DNA of 7,752 bases from Bacteroidales bacterium (GTDB taxonomy: Bacteria > Bacteroidota > Bacteroidia > Bacteroidales > VadinHA17). How positions within the stretch are numbered: position 1 is the stretch's first letter; every line of letters starts with the position of its first letter. Positions 1-5,764 of the stretch are shown here, piece after piece. The translations under genes and the position numbers were made by a program. A model generated the notes under the pieces. It worked only from the letters and a program-made list of their open reading frames with translations, was not told the origin of the DNA and ran no database searches. The stretch covers positions 1-7,752 of the forward strand of contig DNOQ01000560.1 of NCBI GenBank assembly GCA_003501665.1. The letters run 5' to 3'.

Positions 1-414
1 TCATTTTTTATTCAGCCTGAACTTATGCTGGCTTCAAATTCTTATGAATATAACGTTACAACATCTACCAGTTCTGATTTTCTCACACAAAAATTTACAC
101 GACTTGAAATCCCTGTGCTGCTGGGAGTCAAACTTGGTCCGCTTCATCTTAATGTAGGGCCATCTGCAAATATTCAGATTGGTTCTCCGGAGGCTCTGAT
201 TGATCATCCTGATTTCGGAGAATTATACAGAAGCGCAACTTACGGATACCAGGCTGGTCTGGGAGTTGACCTTTTCAAGAGGCTGGTGATAGATGCAAGA
301 TATAGTGGAAGTCTTAGTGATAAATTCGGCGAATCGGTAACATTAGGAAGCCAGACATTCAATCTGGATAGCCGTCAGCCGTCATTCATAATCAGCCTGG
401 GGATAATGTTCTGA
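1..414 (+). CDS. Outer-membrane beta-barrel protein (PorT-like), 5' end outside the window
   Basis: The reading frame is open from base 1, and the residues before the first in-window ATG at 25 (SFFIQPEL) fit the family. The gene therefore enters from the left, and only its last 137 residues are visible. Seen: alternating hydrophobic/polar strands separated by turns (RLEIPVLLGVKLG, LHLNVGPSANIQIG, YGYQAGLGVDLFKRLVIDARYSGSL) and a final strand ending in phenylalanine (SFIISLGIMF), the usual C-terminal signature for BAM-mediated outer-membrane insertion. The pattern 'leIPvll.vk.G...l..Gp' followed by a 'G.gvDl..l.id.rY..sl' segment is typical of the PorT / outer-membrane beta-barrel domain family of Bacteroidota. 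The specific function is unknown: PorT itself belongs to type IX secretion, but most paralogues are uncharacterised. The gene ends at TGA 412-414 and is followed at once by a terminator hairpin. The family call is fairly secure, a PorT identity is not. Confidence 0.8.
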   Translation, partial: SFFIQPELMLASNSYEYNVTTSTSSDFLTQKFTRLEIPVLLGVKLGPLHLNVGPSANIQIGSPEALIDHPDFGELYRSATYGYQAGLGVDLFKRLVIDARYSGSLSDKFGESVTLGSQTFNLDSRQPSFIISLGIMF

Positions 415-431
415 GGAACATGGGAGTAAAT

Positions 432-468
432 AAAAGGGTCGTGTTAAATGAACCGACCCTTTTTTTTT
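432..468. terminator. Rho-independent terminator between convergent genes
   Basis: A perfect 10-bp stem (AAAAGGGTCG at 432-441 with CGACCCTTTT at 454-463) encloses a 12-nt loop. On the + strand it runs into an unbroken T tract (460-468), so it is a classic intrinsic terminator for the barrel gene ending at 414. The left arm starts with A residues, so on the - strand it also gives a short U run and may serve the TSUP gene, whose stop is at 470-472, immediately before the hairpin in its own direction. Confidence 0.85.
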
Positions 469-469
469 A

Positions 470-838
470 TTATTTTCCTAGTAGCATTCTTACAGCAACC
501 AGAAGCAGTATGAATCCGAATATCTTTTTTACGACCGGTTGTGGAAGAGCCAGTGAAAATTTTGATCCGAAATATGATCCTATAAGGAAAGCTGCTGCAA
601 GTATAATGGCAAACTTTAAATTCACCTGCCCTGCTTTCCAGTAATTATATGCAGCTATAATGCCTATCGGAGGCAGCATAACTGCCAGGCTTGTCCCCTG
701 CGCCATATGCTGACTGAATCCCATAATAAATACTAAAGAGGGGACCATTACAATAGCACCGCCAATACCGAGCATCCCGGCCATTGCCCCGGAAACTATT
801 CCGATGGCGATCACCAAAAGAAACGTAGAAACAGCCAT
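470..838 (-). CDS. Half-length TSUP (TauE/SafE, DUF81) family permease
   Basis: A 122-residue membrane protein matching one repeat of the TSUP (TauE/SafE) family, whose members move sulfite, sulfonates or related organic anions across the inner membrane; the substrate here cannot be told. Hydrophobic segments lie at about 4-24, 27-42, 47-65, 73-92 and 104-120. The family's glycine-rich N-terminal signature is clear (SGAMAGMLGIGGAIVMVP, about 16-33), as is the 'AQGTSLAVMLPP' segment at about 46-57. Full-length members are about 250 residues and hold two such repeats. Here one repeat ends cleanly at TAA 470-472, with a natural-looking end (MLLGK), and the adjoining terminator leaves no room for a second. 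It therefore reads as a genuine short form, expected to work as a homo-oligomer (inference), rather than a truncation. The ATG is preceded by AT-rich sequence with no Shine-Dalgarno, usual in Bacteroidota. It is convergent with the barrel gene and divergent from mltG, so it is probably transcribed alone. Confidence 0.85.
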   Translation of the reverse strand: MAVSTFLLVIAIGIVSGAMAGMLGIGGAIVMVPSLVFIMGFSQHMAQGTSLAVMLPPIGIIAAYNYWKAGQVNLKFAIILAAAFLIGSYFGSKFSLALPQPVVKKIFGFILLLVAVRMLLGK

Positions 839-945
839 TTTAACTTGTTTTAATTAATAATATTCGTGTAAAAATATTAATTATTGGCAAATAATGATTC
901 AATGATTTCAAGACTTCATGTATGCATTGCTATGCAACACAAAAC

Positions 946-1047
946 CGCACGACCGCCAGCCTTCGCCACCACCTTCGCTTTAGCTCCGGTGGTCAAAGGA
1001 GGCTACGGCTGGCAAAGCACGACCGCATGACCGCACGACCTCACGAC
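946..1047. repeat. Octamer repeat array (YGCAYGAC) interrupted by a hairpin
   Basis: One unit CGCACGAC (946-953) is followed by a GC-rich stem-loop insert, then by four consecutive units: AGCACGAC (1016-1023), CGCATGAC (1024-1031), CGCACGAC (1032-1039) and CTCACGAC (1040-1047). The units are the same octamer family that forms the eight-copy array at 5765-5828. The array sits in the 260-bp gap between the divergent TSUP and mltG genes and stops 2 bp before the -33 element of the mltG promoter. The rest of the gap (839-945) is AT-rich, with one small hairpin (TGCAT 923-927 with ATGCA 932-936) and no gene. The function is unknown. It looks like a dispersed intergenic repeat. Confidence 0.75.
955..1013. 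repeat. GC-rich imperfect hairpin inside the octamer array
   Basis: The outer arms GCCAGCC (955-961) and GGCTGGC (1007-1013) are exact 7-bp complements. The inner arms ACCACC (968-973) and GGTGGT (988-993) are exact 6-bp complements around a 14-nt loop. The unpaired segments between them are unequal (6 and 13 nt), so the structure is an interrupted stem. It is much richer in G+C than its AT-rich surroundings. It has no T tract, so it is not an intrinsic terminator, and it lies in front of mltG rather than behind a gene. Its form (palindromic, about 60 bp, intergenic, flanked by short direct repeats) resembles REP/MITE-like elements, but nothing here identifies a partner transposase. Confidence 0.6.
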
Positions 1048-1049
1048 TA

Positions 1050-1080
1050 TTTGTTCTTTCCCACAATATAAGTAAATTTG
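1050..1080 (+). promoter_or_regulatory. Bacteroidota-type promoter of mltG
   Basis: TTTG at 1050-1053 and TAAATTTG at 1073-1080 are separated by 19 nt and match the -33 (TTTG) and -7 (TAnnTTTG) consensus of the Bacteroidota primary sigma factor at every fixed position. A start site near 1086 would leave a leader of about 13 nt before the ATG at 1099. An AAAGGA stretch (1091-1096) lies in the leader but only 2 nt from the ATG, too close for a standard Shine-Dalgarno. Confidence 0.65.
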
Positions 1081-1098
1081 CGTTTCCGATAAAGGACA

Positions 1099-2130
1099 AT
1101 GAAGAGTAATACATTTAAATCTCTCCTGCTAATGGCCGGTTTGCTGATCGCAGTCGGCATTGTTTTAATAATCAGATTGTTATTCGGCATGCACATTTCT
1201 CCGAACGGCCAGGAAATTATTCTGTATATTCCTGAAGGAGCATCATACAGCCAGGCGATGGATTCAATCAGGACTAATGTTCCTTTGAGACATCCGAAAT
1301 CTTTCGACTGGATTGCCAGACAAAAAAACTATCCTGCCAATGTTAAACCCGGAAGATATATCATCGGCCATAAAATGAGCTATGTTGAAATAATAAATAT
1401 GTTCCGCTCAGGCAATCAGGCTCCTGTGAATGTCACTTTCAACAATATCCGTACTTTATATGATCTGGCAGATAAAATAGGCGGACAGATAAGCGCAGAT
1501 TCAGCATCGATAATCGATTTCCTGCTTAATTCTGATAATTATTTAAAAGATGGATTTACAAAGGAAACTGTCATTGCAGTATTTATTCCTGATACATACC
1601 AGTTTTTCTGGAACACTGGTCCGGATGCTCTGTATTCAAGGATGCTGAGAGAGTACAGGAGATTCTGGAATGATGAACGCAGAGCTAAAGCAAAGGAAAT
1701 AAATCTCAATCCTCCTGAGGTCTCCACTCTTGCATCAATAGTAGATGAAGAAGCTGCAAGATCTGATGAAAAACCCATGATAGCAGGAGTATACATTAAC
1801 AGATTAAGGCGGGGTATTCCCCTTCAGGCTGACCCGACAATTAAATTTGTACTGGACGATTTTACCATTACCAGGGTTCTGAGGAGGCATCTTCAGATTG
1901 ATTCACCATATAATACATATAAAAACAATGGTTTGCCTCCCGGCCCGATCGGCTGCCCGACTATCGAAAGTATTGATGCAGTGTTAAATGCTGAAAAACA
2001 CGATTATCTCTATTTTGTCGCAAAAGCCGATTTTTCCGGTTATCATCATTTCTCCAGAACATTGTCGGAACACAACAGGTATGCATACATCTACCAGAAG
2101 GAGCTGAATAAAAGAAGAATTTTCAGATAA
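1099..2130 (+). CDS. mltG: Endolytic murein transglycosylase MltG (YceG family)
   Basis: MltG is an inner-membrane-anchored lytic transglycosylase that cuts nascent peptidoglycan glycan strands internally and so helps set strand length. The 343 residues show the standard order: a short cytoplasmic N-terminus, one membrane anchor (about 10-29), a LysM-like region (about 38-105, with the 'YIPEGASYSQAMDSI' and 'KPGRYIIG' segments) and the C-terminal YceG catalytic domain. Catalytic-domain motifs are LASIVDEEA (211-219), YINRLRRGIPLQADPT (232-247), SPYNTY (269-274), GLPPGPIGCP (278-287) and YLYFVA (303-308) followed by HHFSRTLSEHN (316-326). By alignment from memory with the usual 'SIVEKE' motif, the conserved second glutamate is E218 and is kept; the first, variable acidic position is Asp rather than Glu. 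The length is normal and the protein appears complete and active. The gene has its own promoter and no co-directional partner. It is convergent with the PIN gene, with 45 bp between stops and no clear terminator there. Confidence 0.95.
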   Translation: MKSNTFKSLLLMAGLLIAVGIVLIIRLLFGMHISPNGQEIILYIPEGASYSQAMDSIRTNVPLRHPKSFDWIARQKNYPANVKPGRYIIGHKMSYVEIINMFRSGNQAPVNVTFNNIRTLYDLADKIGGQISADSASIIDFLLNSDNYLKDGFTKETVIAVFIPDTYQFFWNTGPDALYSRMLREYRRFWNDERRAKAKEINLNPPEVSTLASIVDEEAARSDEKPMIAGVYINRLRRGIPLQADPTIKFVLDDFTITRVLRRHLQIDSPYNTYKNNGLPPGPIGCPTIESIDAVLNAEKHDYLYFVAKADFSGYHHFSRTLSEHNRYAYIYQKELNKRRIFR

Positions 2131-2175
2131 ATCCGACAAACTCTACTTCCCTTTTCAGAATGATCGGGCTTTTAT

Positions 2176-2388
2176 TTACTTTTTTGACAGATATGTTTCA
2201 AAAAAATGCAGACAATTGAACACTTCGATTTCTGCAAAATAAAATGCAATAGCCAGACATAATGGTGAAGTGTATATACTGAACCTTTTATCGTCCTGAA
2301 GACTCATTATTCTTGCAGCAAGACTGAAAAGAGGATACTCTTTGTTCAGGACAGCCACTATAATATTGGCATCGATAAAAAGATTCAT
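2176..2388 (-). pseudogene. PIN-domain toxin with an apparent in-frame internal deletion
   Basis: The 70-residue product begins as a VapC-like PIN nuclease: MNLFIDANIIVAVLNKEYPLF holds the first metal-binding Asp (D6), and YTSPLCLAIAFYFAE (39-53) matches the second conserved segment, ending in E53. It then passes directly into EIEVFNCLHFFETYL (53-67), which looks like the last beta-strand and helix of a complete PIN protein ('..IEVL.pe.Fl..yL'). Full-length relatives are about 130-140 residues. The central and late acidic motifs (the 'DfeDal' and 'T.D..DF' types) are absent, so nuclease activity is not expected. The frame is intact and ends at TAA 2176-2178. Only 45 bp separate it from the mltG stop, so the missing part is not simply displaced downstream. 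The start overlaps the antitoxin stop (ATGA, 2385-2388), the usual coupling of such pairs. An intentionally short PIN-derived protein cannot be excluded, but deletion is the simpler reading. Confidence 0.7.
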
Positions 2389-2642
2389 TTCTGCTTATTA
2401 AGGAATTCATTTCTTATTGATTTTCTTGTTCTCCGGCGGATATGATATTCGGCATTTCCCTCTGACAATTGCATAACCCAATCTGATATATGGATCTCTT
2501 CCAGTGTTTTATAGCTGCCACTGGTAATCTGCCGTAACAGAAATTCCATTAGCCGGGAAAGACTCATATTTTGAGATTCAGCGTACTTCCTGGCCTTCTC
2601 AATGACTTCCTTGTCAAATGATAATGTAATTTTGGCATCCAT
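2385..2642 (-). CDS. Ribbon-helix-helix antitoxin-like protein (DUF6364-like)
   Basis: The 85-residue product has a typical ribbon-helix-helix N-terminus: a beta-strand (AKITLSF, 3-9), helix 1 (KEVIEKARKYAES, 11-23) and, after the NMSLS turn, helix 2 (SRLMEFLLRQI, about 28-38). The basic tail contains 'HISDWV' and an RRRTRKS stretch. Small proteins of this kind in Bacteroidota precede PIN toxins, binding and neutralising the toxin and repressing their own promoter as dimers (family knowledge). An ATG at 2661-2663 would add seven residues, but 2642 is preferred because MDAKITLSF is the family's normal start and the longer start overlaps the likely -7 element. The stop overlaps the PIN start by 4 bp. 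Unlike the PIN gene, it appears complete. Confidence 0.8.
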   Translation of the reverse strand: MDAKITLSFDKEVIEKARKYAESQNMSLSRLMEFLLRQITSGSYKTLEEIHISDWVMQLSEGNAEYHIRRRTRKSIRNEFLNKQK

Positions 2643-2652
2643 AGAGCAATTA

Positions 2653-2686
2653 TTATACGACAAAAATAATAAATCATTACGTATAA
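2653..2686. promoter_or_regulatory. Candidate operator: inverted repeat bracketing the antitoxin promoter
   Basis: TTATACG (2653-2659) and CGTATAA (2680-2686) are exact 7-bp inverted repeats, separated by 20 bp that contain the putative -7 element. Ribbon-helix-helix antitoxins commonly repress their own operon through short repeats over the promoter, so this is a natural binding-site candidate. In such AT-rich DNA a chance 7-bp match is possible, though both arms end in CG. Confidence 0.35.
2661..2668 (-). promoter_or_regulatory. Putative -7 element of the antitoxin/PIN operon
   Basis: On the - strand this reads TATTTTTG, matching TAnnTTTG. Transcription would begin near 2655, about 13 nt before the preferred antitoxin ATG (2642). 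The expected -33 TTTG is replaced by a poor T-rich match around 2688-2694, so the call rests mainly on the -7 match and its position. Confidence 0.4.
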
Positions 2687-2717
2687 AAAACTTTTTTTAC
2701 GGATTAATTTTAATTCT

Positions 2718-2725
2718 TACATTTG
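2718..2725 (+). promoter_or_regulatory. Putative -7 element of the ABC exporter operon
   Basis: TACATTTG matches TAnnTTTG at all fixed positions. About 19 nt upstream lies a T run (2692-2698), giving TTTT where TTTG is expected. Transcription would start near 2731 and leave a leader of about 80 nt before the ATG at 2810. The 146-bp divergent gap would then carry back-to-back promoters for the antitoxin and the exporter. Confidence 0.4.
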
Positions 2726-2809
2726 ATTACAGCTGAAATATCAATGAATTGTGGGATGTATTGCAGCAGGTGATCATATAAAACAGGATAATTGAATTAT
2801 TTGTAAAAC

Positions 2810-3724
2810 ATGAAATCCTTATTGAAAGCTGAATCTCTGGTTAAAAAATACGGCAAAGTTACTGCTGTAAATGATATATCGTTTGAGATATATCCCGGGG
2901 AAATATTCGGTTTTTTAGGTCCGAACGGAGCAGGTAAGACCACAACCATAAAAATGATGTGCGGTCTCCTGAAGCCTGACAGCGGAAGTGTTACAATTTA
3001 TTCCACAAATGGAGAAAGGTCAATTGGTCTGTGTCCTCAGCATATTGTGATATGGGAAAACCTGACCTGTCTTGAGCAAATGATATACATGGGACAGATG
3101 TACAATATGCCATTGAATCATGCGAAAAGTAAGGGAAACGAGCTGCTCTCGGCATTGGGTCTTCTTGGAATTAAGGACCGTATTGCTAAGAAATTATCGG
3201 GTGGTATGCAGCGGAGGCTCAATATTGCTCTTGCTTTGATCCATTCACCTGAAATACTGTTTCTCGACGAACCTCAGGCAGGTCTGGATCCGCAGAGCAG
3301 AGTGCTGGTGCGTGACTATATCCGGTCGATAAAGAATAAGACGACAGTGGTCCTCACAACACACGACATGGAGGAAGCTGAAAAACTATCTGACAGGATA
3401 TGCATTATTGACAACGGTAAAATACTGGTGTCAGGCATTGCCGATGAGATTAAAAGATCAGGCGGATACGAAAATCTGATCGAAGTTGATGTTAGCGGGG
3501 AACTTCAGGAAAAGTTTATCTCTTTCCTGGATCCCGATCTGTTGAAAAATATGTCAATCCTCACGGAAAGAATATCTTTCATAACCAAGGATCCGATTTC
3601 TTCATTATCAGGTATTCTGGAGATTATTAAAAAGCATGACATTAAAGTAAATGACCTCCGGCTGAGGAAAAACAGTCTTGAGGATGTATTTATTAATCTG
3701 ACTGGTAAGAGCTTACGCGAATGA
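2810..3724 (+). CDS. ABC-2 type exporter, ATP-binding subunit
   Basis: The 304-residue cytoplasmic ATPase drives the permease encoded by the next gene. All nucleotide-binding motifs are present and in order: Walker A GPNGAGKT (37-44), Q-loop Q77 (LCPQH), signature LSGGM (129-133), Walker B ILFLDE (149-154), D-loop GLDP (158-161) and the switch histidine H185 (TTHDMEEAE). After the ATPase core (about 1-215) comes a C-terminal accessory region of about 90 residues ending in NSLEDVFINLTGK (288-300), the hallmark of the CcmA/DrrA-like group of ABC-2 exporters (drug, lipid or polysaccharide export). Walker B is followed by EPQAGLD where EPTAGLD is more common, a tolerated variant. The gene overlaps the permease start by 4 bp (ATGA, 3721-3724), so the two subunits are translationally coupled. 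The substrate cannot be inferred from the sequence. Confidence 0.93.
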   Translation: MKSLLKAESLVKKYGKVTAVNDISFEIYPGEIFGFLGPNGAGKTTTIKMMCGLLKPDSGSVTIYSTNGERSIGLCPQHIVIWENLTCLEQMIYMGQMYNMPLNHAKSKGNELLSALGLLGIKDRIAKKLSGGMQRRLNIALALIHSPEILFLDEPQAGLDPQSRVLVRDYIRSIKNKTTVVLTTHDMEEAEKLSDRICIIDNGKILVSGIADEIKRSGGYENLIEVDVSGELQEKFISFLDPDLLKNMSILTERISFITKDPISSLSGILEIIKKHDIKVNDLRLRKNSLEDVFINLTGKSLRE

Positions 3725-4479
3725 AAGTAATTTCCTGCTTCATTAAGACATTTAAAGAAAACCTTCGCGACTGGAAAATCCTGATCCTCGTACTGGTTTT
3801 TGCACCTTTTTTTGTATACCTGATGCATTTTTATTTTATCAATACGGAGGTTTCTTACTACGGGATAGAGGAATTTAATGCATATATTCCGGCACTGCTT
3901 GTACTGGCAGTAATAATGATGCTCTTTACAGCGGGAGCCTCAATTGTCCGGGAAGTTGAAAAGGATACCATAAGCAGACTTTCTTTATCGAGGCTCACTA
4001 CCAGTGAATTTATGACTGCATTGAGCCTGAATCAGATAATCATAGGTCTTTTATGTATATTTTTTACACTTTCAGCAGCTTTCTCAATAGGATATAAGAC
4101 TTCAGGTTCTGTATTTCTGTTTATTCTGACAGGCATTTTAAGTTGTTTTTCCGTTATAGGCATCAGTATTATTACTGCAAGTTTTATCAGGACAATGTTC
4201 GGATTGCTGACCCTCGGGTGCTTCCCTTTTCTTATAATGGTATTTTTCTCTGATTGTTTTTTCCCTTTACCAAAGATTAACTTATTGCAGTTAGCCGGCA
4301 ATCAATTTTATCTCACCGATATGCTCCCGACTGCCACTGCAACAAGAGTTTTTGATAAGATACTCAACCATAATTCCGGTCTGTCAGGAATCTTGTTTGA
4401 GCTTGGCTGTATACTGGTGCTTTCATTACTCTATTTCTTTATCGGAGTATGGCTTTTTAAACGGAAATATAAGTATTGA
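3721..4479 (+). CDS. ABC-2 type exporter, permease subunit
   Basis: A 252-residue inner-membrane protein with about six hydrophobic segments: roughly 20-38, 55-76, 101-124, 132-155, 158-178 and 226-246. This is the usual topology and length of an ABC-2 permease. The first helix is preceded by a basic amphipathic stretch (FIKTFKENLRDWK). The loop after helix 2 holds IVREVEKDTISRLSLSRLTTSEFM (about 74-97), matching the 'E...gt...l..sp.s..e...gK' coupling region that contacts the ATPase in this family. The C-terminus ends in a basic tail (KRKYKY). It presumably forms a dimer with two copies of the upstream ATPase. No third subunit or membrane-fusion protein is encoded nearby, so the exporter appears to be a simple two-gene unit. 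The substrate is unknown. Confidence 0.9.
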   Translation: MKVISCFIKTFKENLRDWKILILVLVFAPFFVYLMHFYFINTEVSYYGIEEFNAYIPALLVLAVIMMLFTAGASIVREVEKDTISRLSLSRLTTSEFMTALSLNQIIIGLLCIFFTLSAAFSIGYKTSGSVFLFILTGILSCFSVIGISIITASFIRTMFGLLTLGCFPFLIMVFFSDCFFPLPKINLLQLAGNQFYLTDMLPTATATRVFDKILNHNSGLSGILFELGCILVLSLLYFFIGVWLFKRKYKY

Positions 4480-4482
4480 AAA

Positions 4483-4595
4483 AGGCACAGGGACTCAGAG
4501 GCGCAAAGGTACAGCGGCTTACCTCATCTCCCCTCAAATCCCCGAATTACAGGTGCACCCTTAATGCCACTGAGCCCTTGCGCCTTTGCGCCCTT
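4483..4595. repeat. Intergenic element with inverted arms (GGCGCAAAGG)
   Basis: GGCGCAAAGG (4500-4509) and CCTTTGCGCC (4583-4592) are exact 10-bp inverted repeats separated by 73 bp. CTCAG (4494-4498) and CTGAG (4570-4574) also complement each other, but in a non-nested order. The right side holds a doublet of near-identical octamers (CCTTGCGC 4576-4583, CTTTGCGC 4584-4591), and GGTGCACC (4552-4559) is a perfect palindrome. It fills nearly all of the 133-bp gap between the exporter permease and the glycosyltransferase and has no coding content. It might slow or end transcription of the exporter operon, but there is no proper T tract. A dispersed repeat is the likeliest reading. Confidence 0.55.
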
Positions 4596-4612
4596 ATTGT
4601 TATATTTACTAC

Positions 4613-5761
4613 ATGATGAATCAGAGCCTAACACCCAGAGCAGCCTTTTCGGTAACAAACTGCATCTGCCACGACCAGCGGGTACAGAAAATTACAGAAG
4701 TTGTCGGTGAACTTGGTTGTGACATAACAATAATCGGTAGAAAATCAGGTATTTGTTGTGAAAATGACAATGTTCCTTTCCGGACGGTAAGGTTCAGAAT
4801 GATCTTTCATAAAGGATTCCTGTTCTACAAATTTTTTAATATCCGCCTCTTTTTTCACCTTCTTTTTCATAAGTATGATATTCTGGTGGCAAACGATCTT
4901 GATACATTACTTCCGAATTTTCTTGTATCCGTCCTGAAACGGAAAACTCTTGTATATGATTCACATGAATACTTTACGGGAGTCCCCGAAATACAGGAAC
5001 GGCCGTTTGTGAAATATGTCTGGAAAACTATCGAAAAGAGCATTTTCCCGCATCTTAAATATGTTATGACAGTAAGTGATTCAATAGCATTGCAATACAT
5101 GCACCAATACGGAATAAGACCTCTTACTGTGCGGAATTGCTCAAGATCTTCTGCAGGGATTAATGGCTTATCGGCGAAGGAAATTGGTATAAATCCGGGT
5201 GATATCATCCTTATACTTCAGGGTGGCGGAATCAATGTCGACAGGGGAGGGGAGGAACTGATTGAGGCTATCTTTCTTACTGAAGGAGTCAGCCTGATAA
5301 TTGCGGGATCGGGTGATGTTTTACCTGTGCTGAAAAAAAGAGTCACGGAACTGAAGTTATCTGACAGGGTAAAATTCGTTCCGAAATTACAATGGAGCGA
5401 ACTGATGAGATATACAAAATCGGCGGACGCAGGACTCAGCCCTGACAAGGATACCAATCTCAATTACAGGTACAGCCTTCCCAATAAACTGTTTGATTAT
5501 ATTTCGGCAGGCATACCGGTAATTGCCGGTGAACTGCCGGAGGTTGCCGGCATCATCAGGAAATATGATTGCGGTTTGGTGATACCTGAAATAACACCCG
5601 AAACTATTTGCAGTGCAATCAACAATTTAAAAAACAATAGTGGATTGTTGAACAAGCTGAAGCAAAATGCTGTTAATGCATCCGGTGACCTTTCCTGGGA
5701 GGTTGAATCGGTAAAAGTCAGGCAATTTTACGATAAAATCATTAATATTCCTGATTTTTAA
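4613..5761 (+). CDS. Glycosyltransferase, GT-B fold, GT4-like
   Basis: A 382-residue cytosolic sugar transferase, expected to add a hexose or similar residue from an activated donor during capsule, O-antigen or exopolysaccharide synthesis; donor and acceptor are unknown. The N-terminal Rossmann half opens with SVTNCICHDQRV (13-24) and IIGRKSG (40-46) and has AND.DTL (93-99) and YDSHEYF (115-121), typical of this Bacteroidota GT4 subgroup. The C-terminal donor-binding half shows ILILQGGG.....GGEELIEAI (199-220), IIAGSGD (229-235) and SLPNKLFDYISAGIPVIAGELPEV (288-311). In the last motif the common 'KLFEY' is FDY, an acidic-for-acidic change. Start choice: the frame can be extended to a TTG at 4586, but that adds nine unlikely residues encoded by the upstream repeat element, so the ATG at 4613 (or the adjacent one at 4616) is preferred. 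No other polysaccharide gene lies nearby, so this is a stand-alone transferase rather than part of a visible cluster. Confidence 0.88.
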   Translation: MMNQSLTPRAAFSVTNCICHDQRVQKITEVVGELGCDITIIGRKSGICCENDNVPFRTVRFRMIFHKGFLFYKFFNIRLFFHLLFHKYDILVANDLDTLLPNFLVSVLKRKTLVYDSHEYFTGVPEIQERPFVKYVWKTIEKSIFPHLKYVMTVSDSIALQYMHQYGIRPLTVRNCSRSSAGINGLSAKEIGINPGDIILILQGGGINVDRGGEELIEAIFLTEGVSLIIAGSGDVLPVLKKRVTELKLSDRVKFVPKLQWSELMRYTKSADAGLSPDKDTNLNYRYSLPNKLFDYISAGIPVIAGELPEVAGIIRKYDCGLVIPEITPETICSAINNLKNNSGLLNKLKQNAVNASGDLSWEVESVKVRQFYDKIINIPDF

Positions 5762-5764
5762 GAC

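Noticed and set aside
420..644. Open frame on the + strand over the terminator and the TSUP gene
   Set aside because: It runs antisense through a clearly coding membrane-protein gene, begins inside a terminator and has no family-like composition.
955..1013. Intrinsic terminator or riboswitch ahead of mltG
   Set aside because: There is no T tract after the stem, and the mltG promoter lies downstream of the structure, so it is not in the mltG leader.
2131..2175. Bidirectional terminator between mltG and the PIN gene
   Set aside because: The 45-bp gap has T-rich stretches but no stem of convincing length.
4032..4301. Antisense open frame within the exporter permease
   Set aside because: It is a shadow of a transmembrane-coding region with no recognisable domain or start context.
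4586..4612. TTG-initiated nine-residue extension of the glycosyltransferase
   Set aside because: It is encoded by the repeat element's right arm. The ATG at 4613 gives the normal N-terminus of the family.
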